NCBI GenBank assembly: GCA_036272735.1
Contig: DATAYF010000158.1
Coordinates: 1 to 5,418, forward strand
Origin: DATAYF01 sp036272735
GTDB lineage: Bacteria; Chloroflexota; Ktedonobacteria; Ktedonobacterales; Ktedonobacteraceae
Direction of reading: 5' to 3'
DNA: 5,418 bases
Of the stretch, positions 1-5,394 are shown one piece after another (positions within the stretch are counted from its first letter, which is position 1; the number at the start of each line of letters is the position of its first letter). The position numbers were made by a program, and so were the translations under genes. Under the pieces are notes generated by a model that was not told the DNA's origin, ran no database searches, and saw nothing but the letters and a program-made list of their open reading frames with translations.

Positions 1-2
1 AT

Positions 3-98
3 GACCATTTCGATGGCGTGCATGTCTACAGATGGCTGGAGAGGATACTGATTCACTCAACACACTCCTTCTCGTCTCGATTGGCTGATAAGCGATAG
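3..98 (+). CDS. Possible 3' end of an unrecognised gene (partial)
   Basis: The frame starting at base 3 is open from the window edge and stops with TAG at 96-98. It gives a 31-residue tail that begins DHFDGVHVYRWLERIL and ends in RLADKR. The composition (aromatic, Trp, charged residues) looks protein-like, but I recognise no family. A 31-codon open frame at a window edge can arise by chance, so this is only a candidate for the C-terminus of a gene that lies mostly to the left. It does not resemble the C-terminus of the IS110 transposase at the other end of the window. No start can be seen. Confidence 0.25.
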   Translation, partial: DHFDGVHVYRWLERILIHSTHSFSSRLADKR

Positions 99-200
99 AT
101 ACTGCTTGCTGCACACTACACCTCTTCTAACGACAAACAAAGGATCACACTACAAGAGATGAAACTGAAGTATTCTCCTCCGCTATCTTACGTAACTTTT

Positions 201-222
201 CTTGCCCACGCAAGGATTTTAT
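201..222 (+). terminator. Weak hairpin plus T-rich tail
   Basis: CTTGC (201-205) and GCAAG (210-214) form a 5-bp hairpin with a 4-base loop, followed by GATTTTATT. It could terminate a plus-strand transcript coming from the left, or mark the start of the structured element that follows. The stem is short and the T-tract is interrupted, so confidence is low. The rest of 99-252 shows no gene or recognisable site. Confidence 0.25.
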
Positions 223-252
223 TGCAAGCGATACTGCACACTGATGTTACCA

Positions 253-432
253 GACAGGGTTTCACGCCAGTCAATCATCTGCGCATCTGAAATGAGAACG
301 GTGAGCTGGTACTTTGTTTCCCCGTCTCATTCTCGATGCGCAAGTTCTCCCGTGGGCAGATTCCCTGCTACCATTCTTGTTCTTGGTGCATTGATCTTTC
401 AAGCGGCGTGAGACCCTGTTCAGATGGTTTTT
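253..432 (+). ncRNA. Orphan structured RNA-like element (copy A), IS110-bridge-RNA-like
   Basis: The outer stem pairs 254-268 (ACAGGGTTTCACGCC) with 405-419 (GGCGTGAGACCCTGT). That is 15 consecutive pairs, 14 Watson-Crick and one G-U when read as plus-strand RNA; read on the other strand the wobble becomes a mismatch. Inside is a long hairpin: 280-287 pairs with 335-342 (TGCGCATC/GATGCGCA), 291-297 with 325-331 (AATGAGA/TCTCATT), and 299-301 with 322-324. A 3x3 internal loop separates the first two helices, and the apical loop has 20 bases. A run of five T follows at 428-432. The 3' half (372-424) is about 84% identical to the region downstream of the IS110 transposase (minus strand, 4064-4017), which folds in the same way. 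The structure is seen directly. That it is an IS110/IS1111 bridge (seeker) RNA left without its transposase is inference. Alternatives are a MITE-like inverted-repeat element or an elaborate terminator. No transposase remnant is recognisable to its left. Confidence 0.55.
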
Positions 433-461
433 CTCTTTGGAGATGGTAGCCTCCCAAATAC

Positions 462-484
462 TTCAGTGAGAAGCACTCGCTGAA
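462..484 (-). terminator. 9-bp hairpin downstream of the MFS gene
   Basis: TTCAGTGAG (462-470) pairs with CTCGCTGAA (476-484) through nine positions, one of them G-T, around a 5-base loop. It lies 37 bases beyond the MFS stop codon, so it is well placed to end or stabilise the minus-strand message. On that strand it is followed by GTATTTGGG rather than a clean T-run, so intrinsic termination would be weak. The perfect short stem itself is clear. A pair of direct repeats of GGACTCCT (508-515 and 534-541) lies near the stop codon. Confidence 0.45.
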
Positions 485-520
485 TGTTCGCGTTCACAGT
501 CAGCCCGGACTCCTCTGGTG

Positions 521-2110
521 TTAGCTCTGACGGGACTCCTGGACGGTGACCTGTGCCGCGTCCGCCCCGTCGGGCTGCTCAGGCTGGCCCTCACTACTGG
601 GACGCACATGCCGGAGCATGATCACGACCAGAAGAGCCATGCCCATCAAGAGGATGGCGCTGATCGTGGCAATGACATGCAACTCGCTTGTGAAAGCTTC
701 GCGAGCAGGAGTGAGCAGCGCCGTCGCGAGTTGATTGGGGAGGTGCTGGGCCGCGACTGTGGCCCCTGCAAGGGTATCGCGGGCAGCCTGGGCGGCCGTG
801 GCCGGGATACCGAAGGGGAGAGCCCCGGCGATCTGGCTACGGTACACGGCGGTGCCGATGCTGCCCAACATGCCGATGCCCAGCGCTATGCCGAACTCGT
901 TACTGGTCTGTGTCAGAGCTGCCGCTGATCCCGCCTTCTCCGGCGGAGCGGACCCGATGACCAGATTCGTGCCCGTGGTCACTATTGGGCCGCTCCCGAG
1001 GGCGCTGATGGCGAAACCAACTGCCATGACCACGGGTCCAGAGGTTGCGCTGGCCTGCGTGATCACGAGAAAGCCGACCACCGCGATGGCCAGGCCGGTT
1101 CCGATGAGGTAGGCCGGGCGAATGCGGTGCATGAGAAGTGGGGTCAGTTGGAAACTCACAATCGATGCCACCATCCCCGGGATCATTCCCAGGCTCGCCC
1201 ACAACGGCGACAGTCCCTCGACCAGTTGGAGGTGCTGCATAATGAATGCCATGGTCGTACCTGAGAGCATACTATTGAACAACAGGCTCAAGAGTGCGAT
1301 GCTGAAGGCACGACTGGCGAACAGGCGCAGGTCTAGCAGCGGATCGCTCTGTCGGCACTGCCGGCGCATGAACACCCAGCCGACCGCCGCGCCGGCCACA
1401 ATGGCCATGATGGGGAGCGGCTGCCAACCGTTGCGGGCCAGTTCCTTGAAGCCGTAGATGATCGGCAGAATAGCGGCCAGGGACAGAGCGACACTGATCA
1501 GATCCAGGCGACCTGCCCCAGGGTCGCGGTGCTCAGGCAAGAGCATCGGGCCCAGCACGAGCAGCAGCAGCATGGCTGGCAGCCCTAGCAGGAAGACCGA
1601 GCCCCACCAGAAGTGCTCCAGCATCACTCCGCCAATCACCGGGCCGATGATCGCGCCGACCGAGAAGCATCCCCCCCAGACGCCGATGGCGAACGCGCGT
1701 TGCTTGGGGTCGCGGAACATCGCGCTGATCAAAGACAGGGTCGAGGGGGTTAAGGTGGCCCCGGCGATGCCTAGCAGCGCGCGAGCGGCGATCAACATTG
1801 CGGCACTCGTCGAGAAGGCGGACAGGACCGAGGCAACGCCGAATGCTGCCGCGCCGATCAGTAGCAGCTTGCGGCGGCCGATCCGGTCGCCCAGGGTCCC
1901 CATGGTGATCAGAAAGCCGGCGAGCATAAAACCATAGATATCGATGACCCACAACTGCTGGGTGCTATTGGCCTTCAGGGCCTCACTCAGGTGCGGTAGT
2001 GCCAGGAGCATAACAAAGCCGTCAATGGAGACAAGCAGCGTGGGTAGTGCCAGCACAATCAAGCCAATCCATTCTCGCCTTCCAGCCCTGGGGGCCTCGT
2101 TCGCAGTCAT
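521..2110 (-). CDS. MFS drug exporter, DHA2 (14-helix, EmrB/QacA/SmvA-like) family
   Basis: This is an inner-membrane proton-coupled multidrug efflux transporter of about 529 residues, the normal DHA2 length. Numbered from base 2110, helix 1 carries the conserved acidic residue in LLVSIDGFVM (D30). WVIDIYGF follows at about 54-61. The loop 2-3 signature GTLGDRIGRRK (motif A) is at about 72-81. The antiporter motif C pattern is G(x8)GAIIGPVIGG at about 147-161. Many further hydrophobic segments run to about residue 500, followed by a polar tail. The longest open frame starts at ATG 2119, but the best ribosome site, AAAGGA (2124-2119), overlaps that codon. It leaves an ideal 8-base gap to the second ATG at 2110, which I prefer. 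The gene is visibly more GC-rich than its surroundings, suggesting a separate origin. SmvA/QacA-like substrates (cationic biocides, dyes, drugs) are plausible; the actual substrate cannot be read from sequence. Confidence 0.92.
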   Translation of the reverse strand: MTANEAPRAGRREWIGLIVLALPTLLVSIDGFVMLLALPHLSEALKANSTQQLWVIDIYGFMLAGFLITMGTLGDRIGRRKLLLIGAAAFGVASVLSAFSTSAAMLIAARALLGIAGATLTPSTLSLISAMFRDPKQRAFAIGVWGGCFSVGAIIGPVIGGVMLEHFWWGSVFLLGLPAMLLLLVLGPMLLPEHRDPGAGRLDLISVALSLAAILPIIYGFKELARNGWQPLPIMAIVAGAAVGWVFMRRQCRQSDPLLDLRLFASRAFSIALLSLLFNSMLSGTTMAFIMQHLQLVEGLSPLWASLGMIPGMVASIVSFQLTPLLMHRIRPAYLIGTGLAIAVVGFLVITQASATSGPVVMAVGFAISALGSGPIVTTGTNLVIGSAPPEKAGSAAALTQTSNEFGIALGIGMLGSIGTAVYRSQIAGALPFGIPATAAQAARDTLAGATVAAQHLPNQLATALLTPAREAFTSELHVIATISAILLMGMALLVVIMLRHVRPSSEGQPEQPDGADAAQVTVQESRQS

Positions 2111-2142
2111 GTGCTTCATCCTTTCGTTGTATCGATCTGACG

Positions 2143-2175
2143 TTCAGGTACCCGAACCACGAAATGGGACCTGAG
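2143..2175 (-). promoter_or_regulatory. Leader hairpin before the MFS gene
   Basis: TTCAGGT (2143-2149) plus CCC (2151-2153) pairs with GGG (2166-2168) plus ACCTGAG (2169-2175). This gives a 10-pair stem with one bulged A, a terminal G-T pair and a 12-base loop. It ends about 19 bases from the MFS ribosome-binding site. It could be an operator half-site pair or an mRNA hairpin that affects translation. There is no T-tract, so it does not look like a classic terminator-attenuator. Function is inferred from position only. Confidence 0.35.
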
Positions 2176-2216
2176 ACTGTCGTGATGGGGAGGATGGTTC
2201 CTGTTTGCCTTCGTCG

Positions 2217-2236
2217 TTTTGAATGACCCATCAAAA
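2217..2236. promoter_or_regulatory. Palindrome upstream of the MFS gene, candidate operator
   Basis: TTTTGA (2217-2222) and TCAAAA (2231-2236) form 6-bp inverted arms with an 8-base centre. The site lies about 105 bases upstream of the MFS start. The size and symmetry would suit a dimeric winged-helix or TetR-type repressor. A second small palindrome, GTGAG-GT-CTCAC, lies at 2299-2310. I see no convincing sigma-70 promoter in this 250-base gap, so the operator idea is weak. Confidence 0.25.
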
Positions 2237-2360
2237 ACCTCAGCACCATCAGAGATGTGCCCACCATCTAGCGAGTCATGGAGCGGCTCGATTTCATCGT
2301 GAGGTCTCACAAGAGAACCATTCAGTCACCACTGTTCCATCTCACATCACGCTTTCCCTG

Positions 2361-2948
2361 TCATTTTCCCCCGCGTTCTTCTCTTGGCTGGTAGGAAAGC
2401 ACAACAACGCCAGTACTGAATGTCCTGGTCTCTACCAGCCTGAGAGCCTTCTTCTCGCTCCCGGATATCCAGAGACGCTTTCCGTTGCCCACCACAACAG
2501 GAAAGACCATGAGTTGATATTCATCAATGACGTTCTGTTGCATGAGCAGGTGGACAAGATCACCACTACCGCCGATTAAGATGTTCTGGCCGGCCTCGTG
2601 CTTCAGCTTTTTGACTTCCTCCGTAATATTGCCCTTGATCAGCCTTGAGTTGTTCCACTCGACCTTTTCCAGGGTCGTTGAAACCACGTACTTGGGCAGG
2701 CTGTTCATTCGGTCGGCAAGACCCAGTTCATCTGTCAGAGATGGCCAGGCAGCCGCGTGACCTTCATAGGTCCGGCGGCCCATGAGCAGAGCATCACTCG
2801 CCAAGAGTCCCTCGACTATCCATTTCGCTGCCTCTTCACTCCAGAATGGAGCGGACCAACCGGAGCGCTCACCGAGAGAGTCCTCCCCTCCAGGGGCTTC
2901 TATGACGCCATCCAGGGTCACAAACTCGGAAACAATAACTTTTCTCAT
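2361..2948 (-). CDS. Dihydrofolate reductase family protein (RibD C-terminal domain, YyaP/YwjB-like)
   Basis: This 195-residue protein is a single-domain NADPH-binding reductase of the RibD_C/DHFR-like fold, cytoplasmic and full length. Typical features are visible. The N-terminal strand runs into VTLDGVIEAPGGE (about 9-21), LLMGRRTYE sits near residues 54-62, and YVVSTTL near 85-91. The nucleotide-binding-type strand-loop is ILIGGSGDLVHLL at about 119-131, and DEYQLMVFPVVVGNGKRL follows at about 138-155. The frame can be extended four codons to a TTG at 2960, but ATG 2948 has GGAG about 8 bases upstream, within the stretch TTGGAG. Starting with MRKVIVSEF is also normal for the family. Substrates of such stand-alone proteins are mostly unknown. 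They often sit beside ArsR-SRPBCC regulators, as here. It lies 190 bases after the regulator and 250 bases before the efflux gene. Confidence 0.9.
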   Translation of the reverse strand: MRKVIVSEFVTLDGVIEAPGGEDSLGERSGWSAPFWSEEAAKWIVEGLLASDALLMGRRTYEGHAAAWPSLTDELGLADRMNSLPKYVVSTTLEKVEWNNSRLIKGNITEEVKKLKHEAGQNILIGGSGDLVHLLMQQNVIDEYQLMVFPVVVGNGKRLWISGSEKKALRLVETRTFSTGVVVLSYQPREERGGK

Positions 2949-3085
2949 CGTGTTCTCCAATCTCGAAGGTCAATGTGAGGATGAAAGAGGCAAAATAGGT
3001 CCCATGAGTGGGGTGGTCAGTCCTTCTTTCTTTACAGAGGGAGTCACCCGCAGAATGGTGAACTGAACTGGCAACATGGGTTCAC

Positions 3086-3111
3086 TCCATAGTCCAGGAA
3101 TCATCCATAGT
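3086..3111. repeat. Direct repeat TCCATAGT, 18-base period
   Basis: TCCATAGT occurs at 3086-3093 and again at 3104-3111, in the gap between the regulator and the reductase gene. An 18-base spacing puts the copies on roughly the same helical face, as tandem binding sites would be. With only two 8-base copies, chance is possible. The rest of the gap (2949-3138) shows no gene and no clear promoter or terminator. Confidence 0.3.
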
Positions 3112-3138
3112 ATTGACCCATTGATCTCTTCTTTCTTC

Positions 3139-3951
3139 TTACCATGATTCCAGGCGCTCGGCGAGACGGCCCAGGCTTTGGCCCCAGCCCTCCTCCATCC
3201 CATTGACCGCTGCGGCCACTTCGGGCGTTGACTTGATGACGGTTGTATGCAACGTCAGTTTTGTCTTGCCGTCACGTTCGGCGAACGTGACGGTGGTGAG
3301 CACTTCGAGTTGGGGATGGCCCTCCTCGTTCTCAAAGGCACGCATGATGAGAACGAGCCGCTCGGGTTCGACGACCTCCTGAAAGACGCCCTTGTTCGGA
3401 TACACGACACCATCGGGCCCGCGCATGTCAATGCGAATGGCCCCTCCGGGTCGCACATCCAACTCACAGACCGGGTTCGTAAACCCATTGGGACCCCACC
3501 ACTGCGCCACAAGCTTTGGATCGATCCAGGCTTTGAACACGAGCTCACGCGGCGCGTCGAATAGGCGTGTGATGGTGACTTCCTTTCTCTGGTTCTCTTG
3601 ATTGGTCATGATGCTTATCTTTTCCCTTTCGTGTTGTGCGATGTGCTTTTTTTCTTCCTCCAAGACCCTCTCCAAGGTGTCAAAACGCTGGTTCCAAAGC
3701 TGCGTTATGTGCTTGGGCCAGGCTTCCGTTTCAATCATGGCATCTGGATTGATCTGGTACATGCGCTGCTGCGCCCGTTTCTCCACCCGCACCAGCTTCG
3801 CCTCTTTGAGAACCTTGAGATGCCGCGAGATAGCTGGAGGGCTGACAGGAAAGTGAGCGTAGATCTCCTTCGCAGATAAGGGGCCATTGCTCGCAAGCAG
3901 TTCTAAAATGCTGCGGCGGGTAGGATCAGCGAGTGCAGCAAAGATATCCAT
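3139..3951 (-). CDS. ArsR-type winged-helix regulator fused to an SRPBCC/AHSA1 domain
   Basis: This is a 270-residue two-domain protein. Residues 1-95 are an ArsR-family winged helix: the start MDIFAALADPTRRSILELL is typical, and the recognition helix region is around SPPAISRHLKVLKEAKLV (37-54). The Cys metal-site motif of arsenic sensors is absent. A charged, probably helical linker (about 90-112) leads to an SRPBCC (START-like, AHSA1/Aha1) domain from about 124 to 270, with TRLFDAPRELVFKAWIDP, the conserved QWWGP and a C-terminal GWGQSLGRLAERLE helix. In many genomes these are two adjacent genes. Here one frame joins them, although Met115 (codon 3609-3607) looks like the old start of the second protein. 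No good ribosome site precedes it, so a true fusion is likelier. The SRPBCC pocket may sense a hydrophobic ligand (inference). Its position first in the block suggests it controls the reductase and exporter downstream. Confidence 0.92.
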   Translation of the reverse strand: MDIFAALADPTRRSILELLASNGPLSAKEIYAHFPVSPPAISRHLKVLKEAKLVRVEKRAQQRMYQINPDAMIETEAWPKHITQLWNQRFDTLERVLEEEKKHIAQHEREKISIMTNQENQRKEVTITRLFDAPRELVFKAWIDPKLVAQWWGPNGFTNPVCELDVRPGGAIRIDMRGPDGVVYPNKGVFQEVVEPERLVLIMRAFENEEGHPQLEVLTTVTFAERDGKTKLTLHTTVIKSTPEVAAAVNGMEEGWGQSLGRLAERLESW

Positions 3952-3957
3952 GGCTAC

Positions 3958-3986
3958 ATTATAAAGTAATATGTTAATTAAGTCAA
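3958..3986 (-). promoter_or_regulatory. Near-consensus sigma-70 promoter giving a leaderless regulator mRNA
   Basis: On the minus strand, TTGACT (3986-3981) is followed by a 17-base spacer and a perfect TATAAT (3963-3958). Only six bases separate the last T from the ATG at 3951, so the expected transcription start coincides with the start codon. No ribosome-binding site is present, which fits a leaderless message. The spacer contains TAAT...ATTA (3967-3980) and TTAATTAA, symmetric AT-rich sequences where a dimeric ArsR protein could sit and autorepress. The promoter match is direct; the operator is inferred. Confidence 0.8.
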
Positions 3987-4008
3987 TGGTTAAGTTTTAG
4001 GACGAGCG

Positions 4009-4165
4009 AAAAAAGATGATCAGGGTCTCACGCTACTTGAAAGGGCAACGCATCAGGAACAAGAATGTTCGCTATCCCAAGCTCCCGTTTCTCCTTCTTG
4101 ATGCGCATCCTCATAATTGGAGTGAAATCCTGACCAGAGTCTTGGCGAAGTTTCCTCAGTGAAAC
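4009..4165 (-). ncRNA. Structured 3' non-coding RNA of the IS110 element (copy B), candidate bridge/seeker RNA with terminator
   Basis: Reading the minus strand just after the transposase stop, a small hairpin (GTTTC/GAAAC, 4165-4150) comes first. Then arm 4136-4122 pairs with 4031-4017: 12 Watson-Crick pairs, two G-U and one mismatch over 15 positions. Read on the other strand there are two mismatches and one wobble, so the minus-strand RNA is favoured. Inside, CGCAT-CAAGAA (4105-4095) pairs with TTCTTG (4065-4060) and ATGCG (4053-4049) around a 6-base bulge. Six T follow at 4014-4009, so the outer stem may also act as terminator. Copy A (253-432) has the same outer stem and 3' half. In IS1111-type IS110 elements the guide RNA is encoded downstream of the transposase (established), and this fits. 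A plain terminator or an unrelated inverted-repeat insertion remains possible. Confidence 0.6.
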
Positions 4166-4173
4166 CAAAACAT

Positions 4174-5238
4174 TCAGGCAACATGCTGCTGGCTATAGAG
4201 CGGATCAAAATCGTCCTGATGAGCAACCAGAGCAAAAGCCAGGTGTAAAAGTTTGCGCGCTGCAGCACACCGAGCCACTTTCGTTGGCTTGCCTGCTGCG
4301 CGGAGTCGGTCATAGAATGTCTTGATCATGGGATTGAAGCGGGCAGCTGACAGCCTCGCCAAGTAGAGGGCTGTTCGCAAGCGTCCATTTCCACTATGGC
4401 CGATACAGGGACGTTGATGCACACTGGTTCCTGATTCTCGTGGCATGGGAGCTAGCCCGGCGTAAGCTGCTGCTTGCTCTGGGGAAATACAAAGAGTGAA
4501 ATTCATGGTGGCGACCACGATCCACATCGCCGTGATCGGCCCAATGCCCGGAATAGTTTGAAGTCTAGCGATGTTCTTTGCCCACGCTCGATCAGGTGTG
4601 TCGTCTGCTCCCGAAGGAAGTTCCGCCCCAGCTTCTGGCAACAGGGTGGCCAACTCTGCTTCAACCTCACTGATCTGAGTGGTAAGTGTTTGATTCAGAG
4701 CTTCCATCCGGTGGCAGACCTGAGCAACCCTCACCGGATTATGTTGGAGTGCATGAAGCTGATTACGGAGCTGACCGCGCATCAGCAGCAGGCTATCTCT
4801 TTGGGTGAGCCGTTGCTCCAACTCCTCATAGATTGCCGGTGGAGGGGTCCAAGGAGCTGGCTGAAGCAGGGCGGCCAATTGAGTCAGTGTCTGGGCATCA
4901 ATCGCATCAGTTTTTGCTCGCTTGAGTAACGCCTTGGCAAAGTGGTGGGCCTGGCTGGGGTTCACGATACTAATGAAATAGCCAAGGCGCGCCAGGAAGG
5001 TCGCGAATGCGAGCCAGTAGATCCCCGTGGCTTCCATGACAACCAGTGTTTCGCCTGGCTTGGCACCTGTCTTGAGCAGGCGGTGATGCAACGAAGAGAA
5101 GCCTTCTACGGTTTGTTCGATCGTGATGGGTTTACTCGGTTTCTGCTTCGAGGATTGCCAGGCAATCGTGGCAGTTGTAGCCGCAATATCCACACCAACA
5201 AAAAACTGGTAGTGAGTCATCTGGTCAGCAGAGCACAT
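4174..5238 (-). CDS. IS110-family transposase (DEDD RuvC-like recombinase)
   Basis: This 354-residue protein has both family domains. The N-terminal DEDD_Tnp_IS110 RuvC-like domain shows FFVGVDIA (D17), VVMEATGIYW (E69) and KRAKTDAIDAQ (D111, D114), the four acidic residues of the motif. A coiled-coil-like helical stretch follows at about 125-205. The C-terminal Transposase_20 domain begins near LQTIPGIGPITA (about 226) and includes AAYAGLAPMPRESGTS and GNGRLRTALYLAR. S269 in the ESG motif matches the serine nucleophile known for this family. The frame extends 17 codons upstream to 5289, but ATG 5238 has a strong AAGGAGA (5250-5244) five bases away, so it is chosen. The family moves by recombination guided by an element-encoded RNA. 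The C-terminus and length look complete. Whether it belongs to the IS110 or IS1111 subgroup cannot be settled here. Confidence 0.95.
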   Translation of the reverse strand: MCSADQMTHYQFFVGVDIAATTATIAWQSSKQKPSKPITIEQTVEGFSSLHHRLLKTGAKPGETLVVMEATGIYWLAFATFLARLGYFISIVNPSQAHHFAKALLKRAKTDAIDAQTLTQLAALLQPAPWTPPPAIYEELEQRLTQRDSLLLMRGQLRNQLHALQHNPVRVAQVCHRMEALNQTLTTQISEVEAELATLLPEAGAELPSGADDTPDRAWAKNIARLQTIPGIGPITAMWIVVATMNFTLCISPEQAAAYAGLAPMPRESGTSVHQRPCIGHSGNGRLRTALYLARLSAARFNPMIKTFYDRLRAAGKPTKVARCAAARKLLHLAFALVAHQDDFDPLYSQQHVA

Positions 5239-5243
5239 TGAGG

Positions 5244-5250
5244 TCTCCTT
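5244..5250 (-). promoter_or_regulatory. Ribosome-binding site of the transposase
   Basis: AAGGAGA on the minus strand, five bases before ATG 5238. It decides between the long open frame (to 5289) and the internal ATG, favouring the latter. Confidence 0.75.
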
Positions 5251-5366
5251 TCTCTTGGTGTTCTCTGGGTCATCGTTCCGGCAAGCCAATCATCTGCGCT
5301 CATGATACGTGGTCAGTGCCACTTGATACGGTTCAGACTGCTGCCGTGCCGAGAGTGGCAGGGATT

Positions 5367-5394
5367 ACTCTAAGGAACGCGATCAGACTCGCAA
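5367..5394 (-). promoter_or_regulatory. Candidate weak promoter for the transposase or a leader RNA
   Basis: On the minus strand, TTGCGA (5394-5389), a 16-base spacer and TAGAGT (5372-5367) each match the sigma-70 boxes at four of six positions. Transcription would start about 120 bases before the transposase ATG and cover the inner hairpin 5316-5360. The match is modest and may be chance. Confidence 0.25.

Noticed and set aside
202..411. 69-codon plus-strand open frame
   Set aside because: It lies almost wholly on the structured element, resembles no known protein, and has no convincing ribosome-binding site.
253..432. HEARO/omega RNA of an IscB or TnpB system, or an integron attC site
   Set aside because: No IscB/TnpB or integrase gene is present, I do not see their conserved motifs, and the sister copy is tied to an IS110 transposase instead.
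518..1937. Several long open frames on the plus strand and an alternative minus frame opposite the MFS gene
   Set aside because: They are antisense or out-of-frame shadows of a GC-rich membrane protein gene; their arginine/proline/alanine-rich translations look like typical shadows.
482..4072. Shared 10-mer GAATGTTCGC (482-491 and 4063-4072)
   Set aside because: Ten-base matches are expected by chance in a window of this size, and the flanks do not match.
4017..4136. Riboswitch controlling the ArsR-SRPBCC gene
   Set aside because: The fold and its T-tract lie upstream of the regulator's own promoter, so it would not be part of that mRNA; copy A is followed by no plus-strand gene.
4474..5241. 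Plus-strand open frames of 151 and 99 codons opposite the transposase
   Set aside because: They are antisense to a clearly conserved DEDD transposase and match no family.
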